This document shows, in pieces, positions 18,248 to 27,138 of a stretch of 40,222 bases of DNA. Origin of the DNA: Clostridiales bacterium. Lineage in GTDB: Bacteria > Bacillota > Clostridia > Christensenellales > Borkfalkiaceae. Position 1 is the stretch's first letter; each line of letters starts with the position of its first letter. Position numbers and translations under genes: made by a program. The notes beneath the pieces were generated by a model. It was given only the letters and a program-made list of their open reading frames with translations. It had not been told where the DNA came from and searched no databases. The DNA is taken from the NCBI GenBank assembly GCA_015055545.1, contig SVHY01000016.1:1-40222 (forward strand). The letters run 5' to 3'.

Positions 18248-19558
18248 TTACAGGACGTATTTCTTCAAATTCCTATCGCCCGTCAATTTTTTCAAGTGCT
18301 CGTCTACGTAGCGACTGTCGATATTCAGCGTGAACGTCGGGTAATCGCCGCCGCCTGCGTTAAAGGAAATGTCTTCTAACAAATATTCCATAACCGTGTG
18401 CAACCGTCTTGCACCGATATCCTCGCTCGTCGCGTTCAAATCCACCGAAACTTCCGCTATGCGCTCGATTGCGCCTTGATCGAATTGCAATAAGATATTG
18501 TCTACGCTAAGCAGTTTCCCGTATTGGAACGTGAGCGAATTTTCCGTTTCCGTCAAAATGCGTACGAAATCTTCCTTGGTCAAGCTTTTAAGCTCCACTG
18601 AAACGGGGAATCTGCCTTGCAATTCGGGAATCAAATCTTCCACCGCCGCTACGTGGAACGCGCCCGCCGCGATAAAGAGTATGAAATCCGTCTTGATAGG
18701 CCCGTATTTCGTAACGACGGTCGAACCTTCCACTATCGGCAAAATATCCCGTTGCACGCCTTCGCGCGATACGTCCGCGCCGCTACGGTTACCCTTGCCT
18801 GCGATTTTATCAATTTCGTCTATGAACACAATCCCGTCGTTTTCCGCACGGTATACTGCTTCCGCTTTAATAGCGTCTTCGTCCACGAGTTTATCCGATT
18901 CTTCCGCAAGCGCGATATCAAACGCCTCTTTCACCGAAAATCTGCGTTTTTTCTTTTTGGCTTGGAACATGTCGCCGAAAATGCTACCGATAGAGATTGC
19001 CGCGCCACCGGGCACGAGTTCCATAGGTTGCGGGTTATCCACCACTTCCATTTCAATAATCACGTTGTCGTACAAGCCCTTGCGCAAACCGTCCAAAAGG
19101 TTGGCTTCAAACACTTCTTTCGCCGTGTCGCCCTTTTCGTCCTTTTTCACTTCCGCCAACGCACGCACGATTCTTCTTTCCGCTTGCGCCGTGGCTTTGG
19201 CTTTCACTTCTTCTTCCTTTTCCGCTTTCACGAGTCTGTACGCACATTCCGCCAAATCGCGAATCATGCCCTCAACGTCCTTGCCCACGTAGCCCACTTC
19301 CGTATATTTGGTGGCTTCCACTTTGACAAAGGGCGCTTTTACCAGCTTGGCAAGCCGACGCGCGATTTCCGTTTTACCAACGCCCGTCGGACCTTTCATA
19401 ATAATATTTTTCGGCGTAATTTCCTCACGGATTTCCGCGGGCAGTTGCGCGCGACGATAACGGTTTCTCAGCGCAATCGCTACCGCTCGTTTGGCATCGT
19501 CCTGACCGATAATATATTTATCCAGTTTATTTACAATCTGTTTAGGAGATAAATCCAT
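18248..19558 (-). CDS. hslU: HslU, ATPase of the HslUV protease
   Basis: A AAA+ unfoldase that feeds substrates to HslV. In 436 aa: SPKQIVNKLDKYIIGQDDAKRAVAIALRNRYRR at the start, Walker [10 protein letters not shown] near residue 58, an intermediate I-domain (about 105-215, shorter than in E. coli HslU), Walker B IVFIDEIDKIA near 245, and the C-terminal peptide ending in RNLKKYVL that docks into HslV. The gene starts 3 bp after the hslV stop. The Firmicute neighbour codY is missing; hisS follows instead. Confidence 0.95.
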   Translation of the reverse strand: MDLSPKQIVNKLDKYIIGQDDAKRAVAIALRNRYRRAQLPAEIREEITPKNIIMKGPTGVGKTEIARRLAKLVKAPFVKVEATKYTEVGYVGKDVEGMIRDLAECAYRLVKAEKEEEVKAKATAQAERRIVRALAEVKKDEKGDTAKEVFEANLLDGLRKGLYDNVIIEMEVVDNPQPMELVPGGAAISIGSIFGDMFQAKKKKRRFSVKEAFDIALAEESDKLVDEDAIKAEAVYRAENDGIVFIDEIDKIAGKGNRSGADVSREGVQRDILPIVEGSTVVTKYGPIKTDFILFIAAGAFHVAAVEDLIPELQGRFPVSVELKSLTKEDFVRILTETENSLTFQYGKLLSVDNILLQFDQGAIERIAEVSVDLNATSEDIGARRLHTVMEYLLEDISFNAGGGDYPTFTLNIDSRYVDEHLKKLTGDRNLKKYVL

Positions 19559-19561
19559 TTT

Positions 19562-20149
19562 TTAATCCTCCTTTTTTGCCGCGCGCTTGGTCGTTTTCGG
19601 CTCTGCTTGCACCGTACCCACCGTTTCACAGCGGATATTATCGTTGGTGAACACGCAAATCTCCGATGCAATTTTCAGCGCTTTTTTTGCAATCGTTTCC
19701 GCGTCGTAATCCGTTTCCTTATACAGCGCGCGCGCCGCTGCAAGCGCGTAATTCCCGCCGCTACCGATAGCGCAAACGCCTTCGTCCGGTTCGATAACCT
19801 CACCCGTACCCGATAAAATCAGCAACGTATTCTCGTCCGCCGTAATCATCATCGCGTCCAGTTTTCTGCCGATTTTATCACTTCTCCAAAGCTCGGCAAG
19901 CTCCACCGCCGAGCGCATGAGATTGCCTGAAAATTTATTGAGCATACCTTCAAAACGTTCGGTGAGTGCAAACGCGTCCGTAACCGAACCCGCAAACCCC
20001 AAAATAACCTTACCGCCGAAAATACGACGTACTTTCACCGCGGTATTTTTAAAAATCACCTGTTCGCCGAGCGTAACTTGTCCGTCGCCCGCAATCGCCG
20101 TTACGCCGTTTCTTTTCACGGCGCAAATGGTTGTTCCACGAAATTCCAT
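19562..20149 (-). CDS. hslV: HslV, peptidase of the HslUV protease
   Basis: A proteasome-like threonine peptidase that assembles as a double ring and degrades proteins unfolded by HslU. The N-terminus [11 protein letters not shown] shows a short propeptide ahead of the catalytic Thr, and AGDGQVTLG follows as in the family. Length 195 aa includes a basic C-terminal tail ([11 protein letters not shown]) that goes beyond the usual 175-180. An AGGAG ribosome site precedes the ATG. It forms a tight operon with hslU and keeps Firmicute synteny with topA and trmFO upstream, although xerC/codV is missing. Confidence 0.95.
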   Translation of the reverse strand: MEFRGTTICAVKRNGVTAIAGDGQVTLGEQVIFKNTAVKVRRIFGGKVILGFAGSVTDAFALTERFEGMLNKFSGNLMRSAVELAELWRSDKIGRKLDAMMITADENTLLILSGTGEVIEPDEGVCAIGSGGNYALAAARALYKETDYDAETIAKKALKIASEICVFTNDNIRCETVGTVQAEPKTTKRAAKKED

Positions 20150-20197
20150 ATCGTTCTCCTAAAATTTTTTATAATGCACTATCTACCTGCCAAGGGT

Positions 20198-20309
20198 CAA
20201 GGGACACAGTCCCTTGTGGGGTGTGGGGCAACGCCCCACGACATAGCCCCAAGTAAGCAAAACTTCGTTTTGCGCCCTACCGCGTAGCGGTTAATACGCT
20301 ATGGCGTAT
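20198..20309. repeat. Array of five small hairpins between trmFO and hslV
   Basis: Five successive perfect palindromes with 3-4 base loops lie in about 110 bp: 20198-20216 (8-bp stem, loop ACA), 20223-20239 (7 bp, loop AAC), 20257-20273 (7 bp, loop TTC), 20279-20291 (5 bp, loop GTA) and 20294-20309 (6 bp, loop TATG). The stems differ in sequence but share the short-loop form. No T-run follows, so these are not simple terminators. Confidence 0.65.
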
Positions 20310-20331
20310 AGATAAAAACTTGCGTTTCATT

Positions 20332-21645
20332 TCATTGTATATGCGCCAACGCTCGTTCCGCAAGCGCGCGATAGCGTTCTTTTTTATCCTTAATCCGTCT
20401 ATCGAGCGGTGTTAAAATGCCGAAATTCGCGTTCATAGGCTGAAAGTCTTTCGTCGGCGTGGATATATGCGTTTTGAGCGCCCCGCACACCGTTTCGTCG
20501 CCCAACTCTTGCAAGCTCTCGCCCGTGATTTGCGCGTAGATACTCCGTGCCGCTAAAAGTCCGCTCGCCGCGCTTTCGACGTAACCTTCCACGCCCGTAA
20601 TTTGTCCTGCAAAATACAGCCTTTTATTATTTTTAAACGAAAAATCACGATTTAAAACACTGGGCGAATGAATATACGTATTTCTATGCATAACCCCGTA
20701 GCGCAAAAATTCTGCGCTGTGCAAAGCGGGAATCATAGAAAACACGCGTTTTTGTTCGGGAAATTTCAAATTCGTTTGAAATCCGACGAGATTATACGTT
20801 TCCCCCGTAGCCGTTTCTTTGCGCAGTTGCAACACCGCATACGGTCTTGCCCCGTCGTCGCCTAACAGCCCTACGGGCTTTAACGTACCGAACCGCAAAG
20901 TATCCCTGCCGCGCGACGCCATCACTTCGATAGGCATACACCCCTCGAAAATTTCACGCTTTTCAAACTCGTGCAAAATCGCGCGTTCCGCCCCAAGCAA
21001 CGCGTCCACGAACGCGTAATACTCGTCTTTGTTCATGGGACAATTGATATAATCGCCCGTGCCTTTGCCGTAGCGATCGCCCGTAAACGCCTTGGTCATA
21101 TCTACGCTATCCGCCGAAACGATCGGCGCGGACGCGTCGTAAAAATGCAACGCTCCGCCCAGCGTTTTACGAATATCTTCGCTCAAAGTATCCGCCGTAA
21201 GCGGTCCCGTCGCAACGATAGCGTATTCGTTTTTCTCTTCACTCGGCGTGGGCAAGGCAAGCACTTCTTCGCTACGGATTTCCAAGTCCTTACAATCGCG
21301 CAATTTTTGGGTGATATGCGCGGAAAACTTTTCCCTATCCACCGCCAAAGCCGCGCCCGCAGGTACGCTCGTTGCGTCTGCCGCGCGAATGACCATCGAA
21401 CCCAGCCGCCGCATTTCTTCTTTCAAAAGCCCGCAAGCGTTGCCGTAAATATCGTTGCTTTTGAGCGAGTTGGAACAAACGAGCTCGCCAAAATTTTCGC
21501 TCTCATGCGCAGGCGTGAACTTACGCGGTTTCATATCGATAAGCGTGGTTTTCACACCGCGGCTGGCAAGATAATACGCCGCCTCGCTACCCGCAAGCCC
21601 GCCGCCGATAACGACTACGCGCGCGCTATCCGTAGGCTTACGCAT
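20332..21645 (-). CDS. trmFO: Methylenetetrahydrofolate-tRNA-(uracil-5)-methyltransferase TrmFO
   Basis: A flavoenzyme that makes 5-methyluridine 54 in tRNA using methylenetetrahydrofolate and FADH2. The start at 21645 gives 437 aa, the usual length, and puts the FAD dinucleotide motif VVVIGGGLAGSEAAYYLA right at the N-terminus. A longer frame from 21690 would lie mostly inside topA. Other landmarks are KPRKFTPAHESENFGELVCSNS, the CPMNKDEY segment and the C-terminal FAD-binding GQITGVEGYVESAASGLLA. The start overlaps the topA stop by 8 bp. GidA/MnmG is related but much longer. Confidence 0.95.
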   Translation of the reverse strand: MRKPTDSARVVVIGGGLAGSEAAYYLASRGVKTTLIDMKPRKFTPAHESENFGELVCSNSLKSNDIYGNACGLLKEEMRRLGSMVIRAADATSVPAGAALAVDREKFSAHITQKLRDCKDLEIRSEEVLALPTPSEEKNEYAIVATGPLTADTLSEDIRKTLGGALHFYDASAPIVSADSVDMTKAFTGDRYGKGTGDYINCPMNKDEYYAFVDALLGAERAILHEFEKREIFEGCMPIEVMASRGRDTLRFGTLKPVGLLGDDGARPYAVLQLRKETATGETYNLVGFQTNLKFPEQKRVFSMIPALHSAEFLRYGVMHRNTYIHSPSVLNRDFSFKNNKRLYFAGQITGVEGYVESAASGLLAARSIYAQITGESLQELGDETVCGALKTHISTPTKDFQPMNANFGILTPLDRRIKDKKERYRALAERALAHIQ

Positions 21646-23992
21646 TTTCGTCAAAATCCGCAGGGAAATACCCTTCGTAGTTATCGTCAAAGTCGGGTTC
21701 TTCCAAGGGCGGGGGCGCGTACGAACTCACGAAATCGGGAGCAAAATCCGCCTTTTTCTCGCTCTTTTTCTCCGTTTCGGACTTAATCTTATACGAACAA
21801 TCTTTATTGGAACACTTCACGCCGCCGCGATAGGTTTTCACGAGCGGTTCGCTGCATTCGGGGCATCTCTCGCCCGTGGGGATATCCCAGCTCATAAACT
21901 TACAATCGGGATAACCCAAACAGCTGTAATAGGTTTTGCCGCGCTTAGATTTACGCACGGTCATCGCCGCGCCGCAATCGGGGCATTTGCCTACGAGCTT
22001 GGGTTCTTCGTCGGTCGGCATGGACATTGTCGAGCGGCAATCGGGATAGGACGGGCAGGCAAGGAATTTGCCGAACTTACCGCTCTTGACCACCATATTT
22101 TCGCCGCATTTCGGACAGCGCACGGACGAAATTTCTTCTTCCGCCTCGCTGACGATATTCTTACATTCGGGATAGTTAGAGCAAGCCAAATACTTGCCGA
22201 ACTTACCCATTCTACGGAGCATCAAATGCCCGCACTTCACGCACGTTTCTTGCGTGAGCTGATCGCCGTAAGACGACGCTTTGCGCAAATTGCTTTCAAA
22301 CCCGGGATAGAAATCGCCGATGACCTTGTGCCAATCCACGCCGCCGTCTTCGATATCGTCCAGTTTGGTTTCCATACCCGCCGTAAACCCGACGTCCATG
22401 ATATCTTCAAAGCATTTGACGAGCATATCCACTACGTCGTACGCCACGTCCGTCGGCACCATATATTTGCCGTCCTTTTTCACGTATTTTTGCATGAGCT
22501 TTGCAATAATCGTCGCATAGGTAGACGGTCTACCGATCCCCTTTTCTTCCATCGCCTTAACGATAGACGCGTCGGTGTACCGAAGGGGCGGTTTGGTAAA
22601 TTTTTGTTCCTTTTGCATGTGTGCGAGGTCGAGGATATCCCCTTCTTGCAAAGGTGGCAACAGCTTAGACGAATCCACGCCCTCCTCGTCGTCTTTCTTC
22701 GCCGCCACGTCTTGATATACCGCCGTAAACCCTGCAAAAAGCAACACTTTACCGCTTGCTTTGAACGTATATCCGCTATTGTCTATCTCCATTTGCGCGC
22801 TGTTGTATTTCGCCTCTGCCATTTGCGACGCGATAAAGCGTTCGTACACGAGCTTGTAAAGGGAATAATGCTTTTTATCAAGCAACTTTTTCGCGCGCTC
22901 GGGCGTCATATTCAAATCGATAGGCCGAATAGCTTCGTGCGCGTCCTGCGCACCCTTTTTCGACGCGTAATAGTTAGGCTTTTCGGGCGCGTATTCCTCG
23001 CCGTACACTTCACGGATTTTCGCAAGCGCCCTTTCCTGCGCTTCCTTGGATACGCGCACGGAGTCGGTACGCATGTAGGTAATAAACGCGATATGATCTC
23101 CCGATTCCGTTTCAATACCTTCGTACAAATGCTGTGCAAGGCTCATCGTTTCCGGCGCGGTCAAACCCAGCTTTGTGGACGCGTCCTGTTGCATAGAGCT
23201 GGTCGTAAACGGTGCTGGCGCGTGCGACTTCGCAATCGTCTTTTTCACCTTGCTTACGACGAATTTTCCTTGTTCTATCGCGGCGAGTACCTGCGCCGTT
23301 TCTTCCGCGGACGCGGGTTTGTATTTTTTCGTGCCTTTCTTTTCAAGCAACGCTTTAAAGGGCGCGTATTTTTTGGGTTGATCGCAAAGCTCCGCCGTCA
23401 AGTTCCAATATTCTTCGGGCTTGAACGCCGCGATTTCCCGTTCCCGTTCCACCACGAGTTTGAGCGCAACGGATTGAACGCGCCCGCCCGAAAGCGTGCG
23501 TTTGCCGTTGCCTTTCTTGTCTTCAATTTTATGATTTAACAGTGTAGAGAGTTTATAACCTACTAATCTGTCCAACACACGGCGCGCCTGTTGCGCGTCA
23601 ACGAGATTGTAATCGATTTGACGGGGGGTTTGGAGTGCCCGTTCAATCGCGCTGGGCGAAACTTCGTTAAATTCGATACGGTTCTTACCCTGTTCGTCCA
23701 AGCCCAGCACCGTTTGCAAATGCCAAGCAATCGCCTCTCCTTCTCTATCAGGGTCGGTTGCAAGGTATACGCGATCGGCTCTGCGCGTAGCGTCCGTCAA
23801 ACGACGAATAACGTCCTCTTTTCCTTCGGAATTGACGTAATTCGGCTCGAAATTGTTCTTCAAATCCACCCCCAGCGTATGCACGGGCAAATCGCGGATA
23901 TGTCCTGCGGACGCGTCTACGCGATATTTACCTTTCAAATACTTAGTGATGGTTTTCGCCTTGGAAGGCGACTCTACGATAATTAAATCCAT
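21638..23992 (-). CDS. topA: DNA topoisomerase I
   Basis: A type IA topoisomerase that relaxes negative supercoils through a transient tyrosyl-DNA bond. The 784-aa protein has the Toprim motifs ESPSKAKTI and DPDREGEAIAWH (Asp80, Asp82, Glu85), and the active Tyr306 in FITYMRTDS. The C-terminal part (from about 590) carries four Cys4 zinc ribbons in series (CVKC..CSNYPEC, CPKC..CPSYPDC, CPDC..CLGYPDC, CPEC..CSNKDC), then a disordered acidic tail. An AAGGAAA ribosome site precedes the ATG. It sits between dprA and trmFO as in other Firmicutes. Confidence 0.96.
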   Translation of the reverse strand: MDLIIVESPSKAKTITKYLKGKYRVDASAGHIRDLPVHTLGVDLKNNFEPNYVNSEGKEDVIRRLTDATRRADRVYLATDPDREGEAIAWHLQTVLGLDEQGKNRIEFNEVSPSAIERALQTPRQIDYNLVDAQQARRVLDRLVGYKLSTLLNHKIEDKKGNGKRTLSGGRVQSVALKLVVEREREIAAFKPEEYWNLTAELCDQPKKYAPFKALLEKKGTKKYKPASAEETAQVLAAIEQGKFVVSKVKKTIAKSHAPAPFTTSSMQQDASTKLGLTAPETMSLAQHLYEGIETESGDHIAFITYMRTDSVRVSKEAQERALAKIREVYGEEYAPEKPNYYASKKGAQDAHEAIRPIDLNMTPERAKKLLDKKHYSLYKLVYERFIASQMAEAKYNSAQMEIDNSGYTFKASGKVLLFAGFTAVYQDVAAKKDDEEGVDSSKLLPPLQEGDILDLAHMQKEQKFTKPPLRYTDASIVKAMEEKGIGRPSTYATIIAKLMQKYVKKDGKYMVPTDVAYDVVDMLVKCFEDIMDVGFTAGMETKLDDIEDGGVDWHKVIGDFYPGFESNLRKASSYGDQLTQETCVKCGHLMLRRMGKFGKYLACSNYPECKNIVSEAEEEISSVRCPKCGENMVVKSGKFGKFLACPSYPDCRSTMSMPTDEEPKLVGKCPDCGAAMTVRKSKRGKTYYSCLGYPDCKFMSWDIPTGERCPECSEPLVKTYRGGVKCSNKDCSYKIKSETEKKSEKKADFAPDFVSSYAPPPLEEPDFDDNYEGYFPADFDENA

Positions 23993-24010
23993 TCTCTATA
24001 TTTCCTTTTT

Positions 24011-24157
24011 GCGGGCACGCCCGCGATAAAATTAACAACGTAATGAAATGGCTTGCGCCGTGAAATGAACGCTATGCGTTCGTGAATTGCGCCTTCGGCG
24101 CATGAATTGACGGCTTTGCCGTCATTATTGTAATATCCCCACAATGCAAAGCTTTGC
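24011..24157. repeat. Array of hairpins with TGAATT spacers between dprA and topA
   Basis: Short perfect palindromes lie at 24011-24024, 24067-24081 (GAACGC/GCGTTC, loop TAT), 24088-24102 (loop TTC), 24108-24124 (TGACGGC/GCCGTCA, loop TTT) and 24146-24157. From 24060 on they are separated by near-identical TGAAAT/TGAATT linkers, so the unit is linker plus hairpin with changing stem sequence. It fills most of the 177-bp gap. The GAACGCTATGCGTTC hairpin recurs at 33238-33252. Confidence 0.65.
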
Positions 24158-24169
24158 TTGCAATTCATT

Positions 24170-25024
24170 TTATACGGGCTTATACGAGTTTCCGCCGACG
24201 CTAACCGCCAAGCCCTTGACTTCCAACGCCGACAAAACCGCGCGCAGTTTAAAAATGGGCACGCCCGTCTTTTGCGCCAACTCGCTTGCGTGCGCTTCGG
24301 ATAACTCCCGTAAAACAGTAAGCACTTTTTCTTCGTCCGCTGTCAATACGAGTTTCGGTTTTTGTTCCGTTTTCTCTATCCCGAACGCGGTCAACACGTC
24401 CGCCGCATTCTCGGTAAGCGCCGCGCCCGATTTAATGAGTGCGTTACAACCTACGCCCGCAAACGTATTGGGCGCATACGGTAAAGCAAACACCCTTTTT
24501 CCTGCCTTTCGCGCGTATTTTGCGGTGATGAGCGCGCCGCTCTTTTCCGCCGCACCTAACACCAAAACCCCTTCGCTTAAATACGCCAACATCTTGTTTC
24601 TGTATTCGTACGAGAACGCGCGCACGGGCGTATCGTACGGATGCATAGCGATTATCAGCCCCTTTTTCTCCACTTTTTCCATGAGCGACATATTCCCTTG
24701 GGGCAAAGCGGAAAACCCGCCCGCAAGCACGCAGATTACGTTCCCGCTACCCGAAAGCGCGCCCTCGATTGCCGCGCAATCACCGCCGTCCGCCGTACCC
24801 GTAACCACGGTAAACGTTTCGGAAATTTCCCGCGCGATATTCGAGCCAAGCTTCAACGCCCCGACGGGTGTCGTCCGTGCGCCTACAACGGCTATTTTAC
24901 GCGCAGCAAGTAGCCGTATATTCCCAACCGCCCAAATTTTTTCAGGCGCGCCCGAAACGTCTTGCCATTCCTTGGGGTACAGGGGCGAAGTTTTATCCAT
25001 TTCGACGATACGTTCCGTTATCAT
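24170..25024 (-). CDS. dprA: DprA/Smf-like DNA-processing protein, divergent
   Basis: DprA loads RecA on incoming single-stranded DNA during transformation. This 284-aa version has the Rossmann-like core with VVGARTTPVG (residues 46-55), the FSYEYRNKMLAYLSEGVLVLGA segment, EKSGALITA and a C-terminal winged-helix domain (about 225-284). It lacks the N-terminal SAM/helix-hairpin-helix domain of longer homologues. The usual SGxAxGID motif reads TGTADGGD (75-82), so it is altered at its first Ser and Ile positions. ATGA overlap with comM shows coupled translation. It could be a DprA paralogue with a changed role. Confidence 0.82.
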   Translation of the reverse strand: MITERIVEMDKTSPLYPKEWQDVSGAPEKIWAVGNIRLLAARKIAVVGARTTPVGALKLGSNIAREISETFTVVTGTADGGDCAAIEGALSGSGNVICVLAGGFSALPQGNMSLMEKVEKKGLIIAMHPYDTPVRAFSYEYRNKMLAYLSEGVLVLGAAEKSGALITAKYARKAGKRVFALPYAPNTFAGVGCNALIKSGAALTENAADVLTAFGIEKTEQKPKLVLTADEEKVLTVLRELSEAHASELAQKTGVPIFKLRAVLSALEVKGLAVSVGGNSYKPV

Positions 25025-26550
25025 TCGTTATCCCCCGCGCCGTACGTACGGTACGAAATAGCTTCGTAAAGATGTTCGGGTAAAATGTTTTCGGACAAAT
25101 CCAAATCGGCAATCGTCCGTGCTACTTTGAGAATTCTCGCTCTCGCCCGTGCCGATAAATGCAAGCTTTCAAACGCTTCTTTTAATACGCTTTCACCCTC
25201 CGCGTCCAACTTACAATACACGCGCGTTTCCTTTTCGCTCATTTCCGCGTTCGTCTTAACCGCGCTATCCAAGAACCGTTCGCGCTGAATCTTTCTCGCG
25301 CTATCCGCACGCGCTTTCACCGCCGCGCTCGTTTCTTCTTCCGTTTCACTCGTCAAATCCTCGTATGCCACGCCGTCCACTTCTACTTGGATATCGATTC
25401 TATCCAAAAGCGGTCCTGACACACGCGCGCGATAACGCCGAATATCGTTGGGCGTACAAGTACAACGCCGTTGTTTGCTGCCGTAATTCCCGCAAGGGCA
25501 AGGGTTCATACTCGCGCAAAGCATAAAGGACGCGGGATAAGTAACCGTACCGCCCGCACGGGAAATGGTGATTATACCGTCTTCCAAGGGCTGGCGCAAC
25601 GCCTCCAACGTCGAACGTTGATATTCGGGCAATTCGTCCAAGAACAACACGCCGCCGTGCGCCAAACTGATTTCCCCGGGGTGTACCGTTTTATTTCCAC
25701 CGCCGCAAAGCGAAACGGTGGTTGCCGTATGATGCGGACTTCTAAACGGTCGAATTCTAACAATCCCCTGTTCGTCAAGCGTTCCCGCAACCGAATGTAT
25801 CTTGGTAATTTCGAGCGCCTCGTCGAACGTCATATCGGGCAGAACGGACGGAAGGGCACGCGCAAGCATGGTTTTACCACTCCCCGGCGGGCCGACGAAC
25901 AAAATATTATGTCCACCTGCAACCGCCACTTCCAAAGCGCGTTTTGCAATCGGCTGTCCTTTGACAAACGCCAAATCGTGCGACTGCTTTTCCTCCGTTT
26001 GCCCCGTTTCAAAGGGCGCGTTTTCCACTCTTTCAAGACACGCAACGCCCGACAAATGATCGACAACTTCTTTCAACGTTTTCGCCGCGTATACGTCTAC
26101 GCCGCATACGTACCCCGCCTCTTTGCCGTTTGCAAAAGGCACGATGAACTTGGTAAACCCCTTATCCCGCGCGGAGATAACGGCGGGTAAAACGCCTTTC
26201 ACAGGCCGAATTTCCCCGTTCAACGCAAGCTCGCCGAGTAGCACTACGCCGTCCGTGCTTGCTTGCAACGCGCCGCACGCCGATAAAATACTCACGGCAA
26301 CGGGCAAATCGAACGCCGAGCCTTCCTTTTTTACGTACGCGGGAGCAAGATTGATCGTGATTTTATGCAAGGGGAATTCAAGCGCGCTGTTCTTGATAGC
26401 GCTACGTACGCGTTCTTTGGACTCTTTCACCGCCGCATCGGGCAGCCCGACCATTTCGTACGACGGCAGACCGCGCATAATATCCGCTTCAACCGTCACG
26501 GCAACGCCGTCCAAGCCGTTCAACGCATAACTTTGTACTCTTGCAATCAT
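25021..26550 (-). CDS. comM: YifB/ComM-type Mg-chelatase-like AAA+ ATPase
   Basis: A hexameric AAA+ helicase-like protein; its homologue ComM promotes branch migration of heterologous DNA during transformation. The 509-aa protein has an N-terminal Lon-protease-like S5 domain (about 1-165, ending in CGVDVYAAKTLKEV), Walker A GPPGSGKTMLARALP near residue 215, Walker B GGVLFLDELPEY near 300, the CPCGNYG cysteine motif near 354 and a C-terminal Mg-chelatase domain. Length and order match the family. It is first in an operon with dprA and shares its 3' ATGA. Confidence 0.93.
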   Translation of the reverse strand: MIARVQSYALNGLDGVAVTVEADIMRGLPSYEMVGLPDAAVKESKERVRSAIKNSALEFPLHKITINLAPAYVKKEGSAFDLPVAVSILSACGALQASTDGVVLLGELALNGEIRPVKGVLPAVISARDKGFTKFIVPFANGKEAGYVCGVDVYAAKTLKEVVDHLSGVACLERVENAPFETGQTEEKQSHDLAFVKGQPIAKRALEVAVAGGHNILFVGPPGSGKTMLARALPSVLPDMTFDEALEITKIHSVAGTLDEQGIVRIRPFRSPHHTATTVSLCGGGNKTVHPGEISLAHGGVLFLDELPEYQRSTLEALRQPLEDGIITISRAGGTVTYPASFMLCASMNPCPCGNYGSKQRRCTCTPNDIRRYRARVSGPLLDRIDIQVEVDGVAYEDLTSETEEETSAAVKARADSARKIQRERFLDSAVKTNAEMSEKETRVYCKLDAEGESVLKEAFESLHLSARARARILKVARTIADLDLSENILPEHLYEAISYRTYGAGDNE

Positions 26551-26589
26551 TTTTATCTCCCGTATAAGGCAAATTTTCCTACATTATAT

Positions 26590-26618
26590 ATTGTAACCGA
26601 AAACGGATAAAAAGTAAA
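26590..26618 (-). promoter_or_regulatory. Promoter of comM-dprA
   Basis: TTTACT (26613-26618) and TACAAT (26590-26595) on the minus strand are 17 bp apart. The transcript would begin about 35 bases before the comM ATG. Confidence 0.5.
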
Positions 26619-26639
26619 CAGATTTTTACAGGTTTTTTC

Positions 26640-26676
26640 AAAAAAACAAGTCTGCCGTTGACTTTGGGCAGACTTG
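26640..26676 (-). terminator. Terminator after rplS
   Basis: CAAGTCTGCC (26647-26656) pairs with GGCAGACTTG (26667-26676). On the minus strand a run of T follows directly. The hairpin lies about 23 bases after the rplS stop. Confidence 0.75.
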
Positions 26677-26699
26677 CTCTTTCGGAAACTCCGAGATTA

Positions 26700-27044
26700 T
26701 TAAACTTTTTGCTTAACTTTCGCCGCTTTACCGGTAAGCTTACGCAGATAATAGAGTTTTGCTCTTCTAACTTTACCGCGTCTTACGACCGTAATGGACG
26801 CAATCTTCGGCGAATGAAGAGGATAGGTTTTTTCCACGCCTACGCCGTACGAAATATGACGCACGGTGAACGTTTCGGAAATGCCGCCGTTTCTCTTTGC
26901 AATAACGACGCCCTCGAAGTTTTGGACTCTTTCCTTGCCGCCTTCAATGATTTTATAGCCGACTTTAATGGTGTCGCCTACTTCAAAGGACGGAACTTCG
27001 GATTTCATATTTTCCGCGTTGATAGATTCGATTAATCCTTTCAT
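26700..27044 (-). CDS. rplS: 50S ribosomal protein L19
   Basis: A structural protein of the large subunit at the 30S interface. The start at 27044 is fixed by a GGAGGT ribosome site 6 bases upstream, giving 114 aa, the normal size; a longer frame to 27167 would run over the leader and promoter. Landmarks are [56 protein letters not shown] and [11 protein letters not shown]. It is a single gene here, separated from the rpsP-rimM group rather than following trmD. Confidence 0.97.
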   Translation of the reverse strand: MKGLIESINAENMKSEVPSFEVGDTIKVGYKIIEGGKERVQNFEGVVIAKRNGGISETFTVRHISYGVGVEKTYPLHSPKIASITVVRRGKVRRAKLYYLRKLTGKAAKVKQKV

Positions 27045-27069
27045 GACTTTACCTCCGTTATTTACGAAA

Positions 27070-27122
27070 CGTTCATAACCCGCTGTGTAATTCCTCATTA
27101 CACCCAAAAAGGCAGCGGAACG
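27070..27122 (-). ncRNA. Structured leader of rplS, L19-leader-like
   Basis: On the minus strand the rplS 5'UTR folds into nested stems: CGTTC/GAACG (27118-27122 with 27070-27074), CCGCTG/CAGCGG (27113-27118 with 27080-27085) and an apical 7-bp hairpin GTGTAAT/ATTACAC (27085-27103) with loop GAGGA. The position between promoter and ribosome site matches the L19 leader of Bacillus, which is thought to respond to L19 protein. Sequence agreement with that family was not tested. Confidence 0.55.
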
Positions 27123-27138
27123 CTCGAAGTCAACGCCT

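Noticed and set aside
18617-19552. 311-codon open frame opposite hslU
   Set aside because: It is the antisense shadow of a well-conserved AAA+ gene, with no independent evidence.
22226-23539. 437-codon open frame opposite topA
   Set aside because: It is rich in Arg, Phe and His as expected for the complement of this codon usage. topA covers the region with clear motifs.
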